A DNA stretch of 64,000 nt from Polyangium sp. 6x1 (lineage in GTDB: Bacteria; Myxococcota_A; Polyangia; Polyangiales; Polyangiaceae). Of this stretch, positions 1 through 6,835 are shown in pieces; positions within the stretch are counted from its first letter, which is position 1; every line of letters starts with the position of its first letter. The stretch is taken from positions 62,001 to 126,000 of the forward strand of contig NZ_JARZHH010000010.1 in assembly GCF_029946515.1 (NCBI RefSeq). Reading direction: 5' to 3'. The translations under genes were made by a program, and so were the position numbers. The notes under the pieces are model-generated. The model did no database searches and was not told the DNA's origin. It worked only from the letters and a program-made list of their open reading frames with translations.

Positions 1-2536
1 GATCGGCCGAGAGGAGCGCGACCGATCCCGCGGGCAGCTCGCCGCGCAGGATCATCTCGGCGATCGGCGCCTCGACGTGGCGCATGATCGCGCGCTTCAT
101 GGGGCGCGCGCCGAGCCCCTCGTCGAACCCGCCCTCCGCGAGGAGCACGTCGAGCACCGCCGGCTCCACGTCGAGGCGGATGCCCTTGTCTTCGAGCCCG
201 CGCCCGAGCGCCGCGAGCAGCCTGCGCGCGACCTCCTTCACCTCGACCTTGCCGAGCGGACCGAAGACGAGCACCTCGTCGATGCGGTTGTAGAGCTCCG
301 GCGGCAGGGCCCCGCGCGCGGCGGCGAGCATCGTCGATTCGAGCTTGTCCGGTGAAACCTGCGTCGCGGCGCGGGAAAACCCGACCGAACGTTCGCTCTT
401 GAGCGCCCCGGCCTCGGCCGCGCCGAGGTTCGAGGTGAGCACGATGACCGTGTTCGTGAAATCGACCCGCCTGCCGCGGCCGTCCGTCATGCGGCCCTCG
501 TCGAAGACCTGGAGGAACGCTTCGAGCACGTCGCGGTGCGCCTTCTCGATCTCGTCGAGCAGGATCACCTGGTAGGCGCGGCGGCGCACGGACTCCGTGA
601 GCTGGCCGCCGGCCTCGTGCCCGACGTAGCCGGGCGGCGCGCCGATGAGCCTCGCCGTCGCGTGCGCCTCGCTGTACTCGGAGAGGTCGAGCCGCGTCAT
701 CGCGTCGGCCGAATGGAAGAGCGCCTCGGCGATGGCCTTGGCCGTCTCCGTCTTGCCGACGCCCGTCGGCCCGAGCAAGAGGAACGTGCCGAGCGGCCGA
801 TCCGCGCGAATGCCGGCTGCATTGCGGCGGAGGACCCGCGCGATGCGAGCGAGCGGCGCCGCGTGGCCGACGACGCGATCGGCGAGCAGTTTTTCCAAAT
901 TGAGCATTCGCTCGCGGTCGGTCTCGAGCAGCCGCTCCTCGGGGATGTCCGCGAGGCTCGCGAGGACCTCGGCGACCTCGGAGGGCCGGACCGGCGGGAG
1001 TTTTCCGGCCCCGGCGCGCCTGCGCGCGCGCGCGCCGGCGAGGTCGAGGATCCCGATCGCCTTGTCGGGCAACGCGCGGCCCGGCAGATAACGCACCGAC
1101 CACGAGACCGCGGAGGCGATGGATTCGTCCGTGTACCCGAGCCCGTGGTGAGCGCCGAGGCCCTGACAAACCTGTTTGCAGAGGAGGAACGCCGATGCCT
1201 CGTCCGGCTCCTCGATCTCGACGACCGAGAATCGCCGCGCGAGCACGGGATCGGGCTCGAACGCGCGGCGGTGCTCCTCGGGCGTCGTGGCGCCGACGAG
1301 GCGCAGGTCGCCGCGGGCGAGGGCGAGCTTGATCTCGGCCGTGGCCTCGTCGAGGCCGCCGGAGAAGAGCTCGTGGATCTCGTCGACGAAGAGGATGACG
1401 GCGCGGCCCTCCTCGCGAATCTCGCGCAAAATGGCGTTCATGCGCTCGGCGAGCGCGCCGCGCGTCCCGGTGCCGGCGACGAGCTCGGAGACGGCGACCT
1501 CGACGAAGAGCCGCGCCGCGGACGGGTCTCGATCGGCCTCGCGGGCGAGGCGCTCGGCGATCCCACGCGCGACCGAGGTCTTTCCGACGCCGGCCGGCCC
1601 GACGAGCAGGCAGCTATTCTGGTTTTTCTTGGCCAGGATGTCGAGCGCCGCGTCGACCTCGGCGTCCCGGCCGATCACGGGCTCGATTTCCCCGAGGCAA
1701 GCCGCGAGCGTGAGGTTTTTCCCGAGCGCCGCGAGCGTCGGCGTCTTCGCCCGATCGAGCGCGAGCGGATGGCCCTCCGGAATCGTGGGCCCGGGCGCGA
1801 GAATCTCCCGCGCCTTGGTTTTGCGGTCCTTATCAACCGGCTTCGCGGGCGTGGGGAGCGGGACCGGCGTCGCGGTCGCGAGGGCCTGCGGCGGCGGGGG
1901 CGAGGGCGCCGCGGTCGGCGGGACCGTGGGCGTCTTCGTGGGCGGGCGTTGCTCCTGGCCGAGCCGACCCGGCGGCGGGAAGAGCGGGACCGTCACGCCC
2001 GTGCCCGTCGGCCGCTTCGAGGGCGTGGGCGCGGGTTTGTCGAGGTCGAGCCGCGTCGGCGAACGCGGGGCGGGCCGGGGCTCGGCCTCCGTGGTCTTGC
2101 CGCCCGCGGGTTGCGACACGCGTCGGGCCGCGACGACCCCGAGCGAGAGCTGCATGGCCGCCGTCCGCAGCCGGCCCGTGTCCACGCCGGCCTGCACGAG
2201 GGCGCGGTGCGCGGCGGAAGAGCGATCCGCGAGCAGGGCGAGCACGAGGTGGAGCGCGTTCGGCTCGCCGAGAGGCGCGCGCTTGCCGAGCTCGCGGGCC
2301 GCGACGGCGGCGCGGGCGAGGGGATCGGGCGTGTCCTCGTCGAAGGAACGACCTGCCTTGAGGAGGGTATCCGCGTCGAGGCGCCGCTCGCGGAGCAGCT
2401 CCCCGGCCTGACCGTCGCGCGAGGCGATGGCGGCGAGGAGGTGGACGCTCGTCGGACGCTCCTTTCGCGCAGCGGCCAGGTCCTGGGCGAGCTTGCGCAG
2501 CGTGACGAGCTCGGCCTGCGAGCGGGGGATCGTCAT
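1..2536 (-). CDS. Clp-type (Hsp100) double AAA+ unfoldase, 3' end outside window
   Basis: Hsp100 proteins use ATP to thread substrate proteins through a hexameric pore, for proteolysis or disaggregation. ATG at complement 2536. About 845 residues are visible and the stop lies beyond base 1. Order seen: a Clp_N-like double repeat (about residues 1-125), a Pro/Thr/Ala-rich linker (about 130-235), AAA1 with Walker A GPAGVGKT (about 310) and Walker B ILFVDEIHEL (about 380), then AAA2 with Walker A GPTGVGKT (about 588), Walker B ILLDEIEKAH and the sensor-2 signature GARPMKR near the window edge. I see no long coiled-coil M-domain between the two AAA modules, so it is closer to ClpA than to a disaggregating ClpB. 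The low-complexity linker after the N-domain is unusual. Family certain; ClpA versus ClpB/ClpC subtype is inference. Confidence 0.9.
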   Translation of the reverse strand, partial: MTIPRSQAELVTLRKLAQDLAAARKERPTSVHLLAAIASRDGQAGELLRERRLDADTLLKAGRSFDEDTPDPLARAAVAARELGKRAPLGEPNALHLVLALLADRSSAAHRALVQAGVDTGRLRTAAMQLSLGVVAARRVSQPAGGKTTEAEPRPAPRSPTRLDLDKPAPTPSKRPTGTGVTVPLFPPPGRLGQEQRPPTKTPTVPPTAAPSPPPPQALATATPVPLPTPAKPVDKDRKTKAREILAPGPTIPEGHPLALDRAKTPTLAALGKNLTLAACLGEIEPVIGRDAEVDAALDILAKKNQNSCLLVGPAGVGKTSVARGIAERLAREADRDPSAARLFVEVAVSELVAGTGTRGALAERMNAILREIREEGRAVILFVDEIHELFSGGLDEATAEIKLALARGDLRLVGATTPEEHRRAFEPDPVLARRFSVVEIEEPDEASAFLLCKQVCQGLGAHHGLGYTDESIASAVSWSVRYLPGRALPDKAIGILDLAGARARRRAGAGKLPPVRPSEVAEVLASLADIPEERLLETDRERMLNLEKLLADRVVGHAAPLARIARVLRRNAAGIRADRPLGTFLLLGPTGVGKTETAKAIAEALFHSADAMTRLDLSEYSEAHATARLIGAPPGYVGHEAGGQLTESVRRRAYQVILLDEIEKAHRDVLEAFLQVFDEGRMTDGRGRRVDFTNTVIVLTSNLGAAEAGALKSERSVGFSRAATQVSPDKLESTMLAAARGALPPELYNRIDEVLVFGPLGKVEVKEVARRLLAALGRGLEDKGIRLDVEPAVLDVLLAEGGFDEGLGARPMKRAIMRHVEAPIAEMILRGELPAGSVALLSAD

Positions 2537-2636
2537 GGTGGGGAGGGGGGTCTCACGGACGCGGGGCGTGGGACAAGTTTTCGGCCGGGGACGGGGCGGG
2601 CGTTCGTGTAGGATGGGCGGAGGAGAGCACCCATCC

Positions 2637-3395
2637 GTGACGACACGACGTACCGCCCTTCTTTTCCTGGCTTCGCTCGGGCTCCTCGTCTCCCGTGAGG
2701 CGCGGGCCGACCTCATCAACCCCGGGGAGAAGCGCGTCGACTACTCGTTCGACCTGGAGAATGCATCGCAGTTCCCCGAATACGTGTTCCTCGCGCATCC
2801 GTACACGACGTCGTTCGGCGCGCCGATGCCCGAGCTCGGCGTGCTCGGCGGGTTGCCGCTGATCGTGGGGAAGTATGTCCAGCCCGTCGTTCATGCGATG
2901 AAGAAATCCGATTTCGAGGCGTCCTCGGTGCGCAAGCTCGAGGGGGCGGCCCTCGAAGCGTTTTTCGCGGAGGGAAAGGGGCTCGTCTCGTCGGGGCTCA
3001 CGATCAGGCCGATCCATTTCGTGTCCGATCGCTGGCCCGTGAAGGGCATCCACGACGTCGTGCGGGTCGAGAAGCTCGAAGCTGGCGTGTTCGTCGCCCG
3101 GCTCGCGAAGGTCGTCTACTTCATGGACGACGGGAAGCGCGTGACGCTCGATTATCCGGCCGATGGAAAACGGCCCGATCCGCCCGGTGTCGCATCGGCC
3201 CCGGCGCCGGACGCGCCTCCGACGAGCACGACCGCCGATCCCGCGGAAAACACGCCCGCCGCGCCCGCGCATGCGCCGAGCGGATGCGGCGGATGCGCGG
3301 TGAAAGGCGAGGAGGGCGCCGCGGGGGTCATGTTCCTCCTCGGCGTGCTCGCGGCGCTTCGAGGGCGCAGGCGCGGTGGATCAAGGGCGGCGTGA
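2637..3395 (+). CDS. Exported protein with MYXO-CTERM-like anchor
   Basis: Function unknown. GTG at 2637 is preceded by AGGAG and gives a signal peptide directly (TTRRT, then a hydrophobic run ending near EARA). About 200 residues of a mature domain follow, then a Pro/Ala-rich spacer, then a C-terminus with SGCGGCAV, a hydrophobic helix (GVMFLLGVLAALRG) and a final Arg cluster. This Cys-Gly, helix, basic layout is what is called MYXO-CTERM in myxobacteria, a signal for cleavage and surface anchoring. An upstream in-frame extension exists but would bury the signal peptide, so I reject it. The 3' end overlaps the convergent peroxiredoxin-like gene by 15 bp. Confidence 0.8.
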   Translation: MTTRRTALLFLASLGLLVSREARADLINPGEKRVDYSFDLENASQFPEYVFLAHPYTTSFGAPMPELGVLGGLPLIVGKYVQPVVHAMKKSDFEASSVRKLEGAALEAFFAEGKGLVSSGLTIRPIHFVSDRWPVKGIHDVVRVEKLEAGVFVARLAKVVYFMDDGKRVTLDYPADGKRPDPPGVASAPAPDAPPTSTTADPAENTPAAPAHAPSGCGGCAVKGEEGAAGVMFLLGVLAALRGRRRGGSRAA

Positions 3396-3950
3396 TTCGA
3401 CGAGCGCGCGGTCGACGATGTCGAGCAGCTCGGCGGTGCTCGGCCGGTCGGCCATGCTCTCGCCGATCTGCCGGAAGAAGACGCGTCCGTCCGGCAGGAT
3501 GACGAAGGTGGCGGGGACCGCGATGTCCTGGCCCTGCATGGCGACGCCATAGGCGAGCGCGGTCTTCAATCCGTCGTCCCGCAGCAGCGGGAAATGCAGT
3601 TCGAGCTTTTCGGCGAGCTCGCGCGACTCCTCCTCGCTATCGACGCTGATCGCCGCGAGGCCCACGCCGAGCCGCCGGAACCGATCGTTCAATCTTGCCA
3701 GCTGCCCGAGCTGGCTACGACAATACGGTCACCAGTGGCCGCGGTAAAACACCACGACCGCGGGGCCTTTCTGGGTGAGGCTGGCCAGGGTGACGGTCTC
3801 GCCCGTGTGCGACGGGAGCGAGAAGGCGGGCGCCGGGGCCGAGGTCGCGAGCGCGGGGCCGCGCGTCTTCAACGTGCAGCCGGCGGCAAAGGCGAGGAGC
3901 GCGGCGCCGAGGAGGAAGAGGCGGCGCGGAGCGCGGATCGGCGCGGACAT
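3381..3950 (-). CDS. Peroxiredoxin-like (AhpC/TSA) lipoprotein, probable selenoprotein with in-frame TGA
   Basis: AhpC/TSA-type thiol peroxidases reduce peroxides through a reactive Cys in a thioredoxin fold. The frame runs from ATG 3950 to the stop at 3381-3383 and is interrupted only by TGA at complement 3731-3729 (residue 74). Upstream: signal peptide with lipobox-like FAAGC, then PAFSLPSHTGETVTLASL and VVVFYRGHW. Downstream, same frame: PYCRSQLGQLARLNDRF, AAISVDSEEESRELAEKL and VPATFVILPDGRVFFRQIG. The TGA is exactly where relatives carry the first Cys of W-C-P-Y-C, giving UxxC. A perfect hairpin starts 14 nt after TGA (separate entry). Read through, the protein has 189 residues, normal for the family. 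Alternatives are a nonsense mutation or two fragments, but the intact downstream frame and the hairpin argue for selenocysteine. No SelA/SelB or tRNA-Sec gene is in this window. Confidence 0.85.
3697..3715 (-). promoter_or_regulatory. Bacterial SECIS-like hairpin downstream of in-frame TGA
   Basis: On the mRNA strand, GCCAGCT and AGCTGGC form a perfect 7-bp stem closing a 5-nt loop CGGGC. Counting a 6-bp inner stem, the loop begins 20 nt after the TGA. Bacterial SECIS elements sit immediately downstream of the UGA inside the coding region, with an apical loop roughly 16-37 nt away and a G among its first two loop bases. All of these conditions are met. SelB binding is inferred, not shown. Confidence 0.75.
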
Positions 3951-3957
3951 GAGCGGG

Positions 3958-3986
3958 AGCATACCGGGGCGCGCGCGGGGCGGCAA
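3958..3986 (-). promoter_or_regulatory. Promoter of the selenoprotein-like peroxiredoxin gene
   Basis: TTGCCG (complement 3986-3981), 17-bp spacer, TATGCT (3963-3958), then 7 nt to ATG 3950. There is no Shine-Dalgarno, so a leaderless transcript is predicted. Confidence 0.55.
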
Positions 3987-4001
3987 GCCCCGGGAAAAAC
4001 G

Positions 4002-4928
4002 TCAGAAGCCGCCGCCCGTGGCCGTCCCCGTGGGCAGGGGCCGCTTCGGCCCGGGGGCCGTGGGCGAGGGCGCGGCGGGCGCGGTGGCCTCGCGCTTGAC
4101 GATGAACTCGACGAGGGCGTCGCACCGGCCGGAGCTGACCCCGCCGGTCTCGTCGAGGCAGGAGACGACGAGCGCGCGTCCAGGCGTCACCTCGGTGACG
4201 AGCAACGTCGAGACCCAGGTTTGTCCGTCGATGCGCGTGGTGAAGCAGGGTTTGTCGGCGATCGTCGGCTTGCCGCGGGTGCGGCGCATCTTCGGCGATT
4301 GCTGCTCGAATCCGGTCAGGATCGCGTCGGCGAATTTCTCGTCCACGGCGCGGACGGGCATGTCCGTGACCTTGAGCGTTTGCTTGTCGCAGACGAGCGA
4401 GACCGTGCGAATGCCGTCCTTCTCCTCGGCGGTCTTCTTGCAATTGCTCATTGCGTCGCCGCCGCCCGGGGCGAACATGATCGGATAGACGACCTTGACG
4501 ACGCCGCCCTCGGGCGCGGGGAACGTGAGCGTTTCGACGGCCGCGAGGACACACTTCACGACGTCGGGATCGGGCAGGGTCGACTGCGTATCTTCGGAGA
4601 TGGAGCCGGGCTTGCCGTCCTTGCCGATGACGAACCGGATGCCGATGCGTCCTTCGAGGTTCGGGTTTTTTTGCAGGCCCTCCTCGTAACAAGCACGCAA
4701 TGCTTTGAAATTGCCCCGGATGACCTTCTGGATTTCGGCCGGCTCGAGCTTCCCCTCGGGGGCGTCGAGCGCGCCGATCACGTCGGCTTTCGGGTTCGGG
4801 GCCTCGGCCTTGGCCTCGGCCGGCGGGGCTTTCGCCTCGGGGTGCGGCGGCGTGTCGGCGGGCGGCGTGGCGCCGGCGCAGCCGACGAGGAGGAGGGCGA
4901 GGGACGAGGGCCAAAGGGCGCGCGACAT
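4002..4928 (-). CDS. Lipoprotein with AgmX/PglI C-terminal-type domain
   Basis: 308 residues. The signal peptide ends in lipobox LLVGC (residues about 13-17), so it is a predicted lipoprotein. An Ala/Pro/Glu-rich stretch follows, then a domain of about 90 residues: IRGNFKALRACYEEGLQKNP, GRIGIRFVIGKDGKPGSI, the conserved Cys of VVKCVLAAVETLTFP, and VVYPIMF. This TonB-C-like fold is annotated as the AgmX/PglI C-terminal domain in myxobacteria, where AgmX belongs to the gliding set. A role in motility or envelope assembly is inference from the family. A second Cys-containing segment (CFTTRIDGQTW) and a proline-rich end complete it. A promoter sits immediately upstream and the gene is monocistronic. 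Confidence 0.8.
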   Translation of the reverse strand: MSRALWPSSLALLLVGCAGATPPADTPPHPEAKAPPAEAKAEAPNPKADVIGALDAPEGKLEPAEIQKVIRGNFKALRACYEEGLQKNPNLEGRIGIRFVIGKDGKPGSISEDTQSTLPDPDVVKCVLAAVETLTFPAPEGGVVKVVYPIMFAPGGGDAMSNCKKTAEEKDGIRTVSLVCDKQTLKVTDMPVRAVDEKFADAILTGFEQQSPKMRRTRGKPTIADKPCFTTRIDGQTWVSTLLVTEVTPGRALVVSCLDETGGVSSGRCDALVEFIVKREATAPAAPSPTAPGPKRPLPTGTATGGGF

Positions 4929-4936
4929 CGGCGCGG

Positions 4937-4965
4937 ATGCTAGGAGGCACGCTGGGGTGCGTCAA
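4937..4965 (-). promoter_or_regulatory. Promoter of the AgmX/PglI-type lipoprotein gene
   Basis: TTGACG (complement 4965-4960), exactly 17 bp, TAGCAT (4942-4937), then 8 nt to ATG 4928. No Shine-Dalgarno. Confidence 0.65.
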
Positions 4966-5314
4966 GGCGACCCCAGGAATGCGCATTGCAAACCCTTCCC
5001 GTGGGTCGCGATTTTCCACGGACCCGAGCCGCCGGGCAACGCCGAGCACGTTGTCGCCGCGTCCGAGCACGTTGTCGTCGTGGCACCGTCATCCACCCGG
5101 CGCTCCTCCCCATGAGGATTCAATAACCGCGGCATTTCACGTTCCCGTTGGAACGAATGCTCACGCGCGCGTTACGTTTCGGCACCAACGATGCGGCCTC
5201 CGAAACCTTTCGGAAGGACGTTGAAAACTTGATTGACCACCCCTTCTGCGCGAGGGAACGTAGGCACGTGCGGGACGGCATGGTTCGTCCTGGCACGCCG
5301 ACTTGGAGGCTTAC
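4966..5314. other. Intergenic region upstream of the DUF1501 operon
   Basis: About 350 bp with no convincing gene. It holds two identical 15-bp direct repeats (separate entry), a short AT-richer patch around 5220-5240 containing TTGACC, and the GGAGG ribosome-binding site of the next gene at 5305-5309. No clear -10 box was recognised. Confidence 0.5.
5042..5077. repeat. Two 15-bp direct repeats spaced 21 bp (operator-like)
   Basis: CCGAGCACGTTGTCG occurs at 5042-5056 and again at 5063-5077. The 21-bp centre-to-centre distance is two helical turns, as expected for tandem binding sites of one regulator on one DNA face. They lie about 240 bp upstream of the DUF1501 gene. Confidence 0.45.
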
Positions 5315-6835
5315 GTGAAGCGTCGCGAATTTCTCAAGGGCGCAGGGCTCGTCACTGCGACGGCGGCCAGCGGCCTCGGCGTATCGCTTTGGGGCATGCG
5401 GCAAGCCCGCGCGTTCGGGGAGGTGCCGAAGGAAGCCGAGGGCGCGATGCTGCCGCCCGAGCTGCAGGCCGAGAACATCCTCGAAATCTTTCTTTACGGC
5501 GGCGTGAGCCAGTACGAGTCGTTTTACTGCGTTCCCTCGCTCGGGCAGGCGAGCGGGACGCAGTGGTACGCGTACCTGAACTCCGGCCACGTGCAGGCGG
5601 CGGTCGATCAGTGTGCGTTCCAGGGCCCACTGACCGAGCCCTTCGCGGCCGACTCGATGGGCCAAACCGTCCACCTCGGGCCCTTCGTGATGCCTCTGCG
5701 AGAGCGGCCCGATGTGATGGAGCGGACACGGGTCTCCATCTCGGCGCACGACCTCGAGCCACACGAGGGCGCGATCCCGATGATGCTCGGCGGCCGCGGG
5801 CTCGGGCATCCGGCGTTCTCGGGGCTCGGCGCGCACGTGCAGCGCTACTTCCTCGAACGGTTCAACGAGCCGGGGCGCGCGCCCTACTCGTACGCGCTCT
5901 TGTCGAACGGCGCGAACGGGCTGCCCACGGACAACATCCGCAGCGTCGTGTCGATCGGAATGCACCCCGGCGCGGCGCGTCCGCTCGCCATCAAGGTCGA
6001 CGCAGCGGGCGACCTCACGAGCCTGCTCGCCCGAGGGACGCTCGGGCAAAACCGCGCGCAGTACGACGCGCTGATGCAGGGCTACATCGATCGGTACCAC
6101 GAGCGGCTGCGCTGGAAGGGGCAAGGCAATCCGCTGCGCGCGCCGCGGCTCGGCGAGCTCGAGGCGGCGTCGAGCTCCATCGCCAACGCGCAGGCGATCT
6201 CCGGGGTGCTCGAGCCGCAGTTCTTCACGAAGGTCTCGGGGTCGAACTGCGGGGACACCTCGAACACCGACGCGATGAGCATGAACCTGAAGCTCGCGGC
6301 GCACCTGCTCCGGCATCCGACGGTGCCCGCGAAGTACGTGTGCATCGTCGACACGGGGCTGCTCACGGCCGACGGCGGCGGCGGGTACGACACGCACGGC
6401 GAGAACTCGTTCACGCAGGCGCGGAACCTGTCGCACACGCTCCGGCAATTGCTGTCGGTGGTGAATGCGCCCGGCGAGAACAACCCGGCGAAGCTCGACC
6501 TCGACAAGACGCTGATCGTGCTGACGACGGAGTTCGGGCGCACGCCGTTCAAGCAGGGCAGCCAGGGGCGAAACCACTGGCCGTACGGCTTCCCGGTGGT
6601 GTTCATCGGCGGGCCGGTGCGGCCCTCGGGCAAGGGCGTGTTCGGCGCGTGCGGAGAGGACGGGCGCGCGACGATCGCGTCGACGCCGCAGGAGAACCGC
6701 ATGGCGGCGCTGCTGTCGCTCGGCATCTGGCCCTTCGCGCAGGAGAGCTTCAACGTCTCCGACGTGCCGGGCGCGACGACGGAGATCGAGGCGGCGAAGT
6801 TCGTGCAGCAGCGGCAGCTGGGGGTGGTGGCATGA
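5315..6835 (+). CDS. Tat-exported DUF1501 family protein
   Basis: Start GTG 5315 has GGAGG 5 nt upstream; it directly yields the Tat signal KRREFLKGAG followed by a hydrophobic stretch. An in-frame TTG at 5303 lacks that spacing. About 506 residues. Seen: HDLEPHEGAIPMMLGGRG, CIVDTGL, GGGYDTHGENS and the C-terminal block TEFGRTPFKQGSQGRNHWP, which are DUF1501 hallmarks. The fold is alkaline-phosphatase/sulfatase-like, but no enzymatic activity is established for the family. Export in folded form suggests a metal-bound protein. The stop overlaps the start of the next gene (ATGA), so the two are translationally coupled. In myxobacteria and planctomycetes such genes sit beside large haem-motif proteins, as here. 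Confidence 0.88.
   Translation: MKRREFLKGAGLVTATAASGLGVSLWGMRQARAFGEVPKEAEGAMLPPELQAENILEIFLYGGVSQYESFYCVPSLGQASGTQWYAYLNSGHVQAAVDQCAFQGPLTEPFAADSMGQTVHLGPFVMPLRERPDVMERTRVSISAHDLEPHEGAIPMMLGGRGLGHPAFSGLGAHVQRYFLERFNEPGRAPYSYALLSNGANGLPTDNIRSVVSIGMHPGAARPLAIKVDAAGDLTSLLARGTLGQNRAQYDALMQGYIDRYHERLRWKGQGNPLRAPRLGELEAASSSIANAQAISGVLEPQFFTKVSGSNCGDTSNTDAMSMNLKLAAHLLRHPTVPAKYVCIVDTGLLTADGGGGYDTHGENSFTQARNLSHTLRQLLSVVNAPGENNPAKLDLDKTLIVLTTEFGRTPFKQGSQGRNHWPYGFPVVFIGGPVRPSGKGVFGACGEDGRATIASTPQENRMAALLSLGIWPFAQESFNVSDVPGATTEIEAAKFVQQRQLGVVA

Noticed and set aside
536-2611. Very long open frame antisense to the Clp gene
   Set aside because: Arg/Glu-rich low-information translation without domains; a GC-rich shadow of a gene with clear Walker motifs.
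3381-3986. Peroxiredoxin-like gene read as two separate genes or a pseudogene because of the internal TGA
   Set aside because: Same frame on both sides, family-length product, TGA exactly at the active-site Cys and a SECIS-like hairpin behind it.
5291-5306. Sigma-54 (-24/-12) promoter TGGCACG...TTGG
   Set aside because: Spacer is one base too long, the GC dinucleotide at -12 is missing and it overlaps the ribosome-binding site of the gene.
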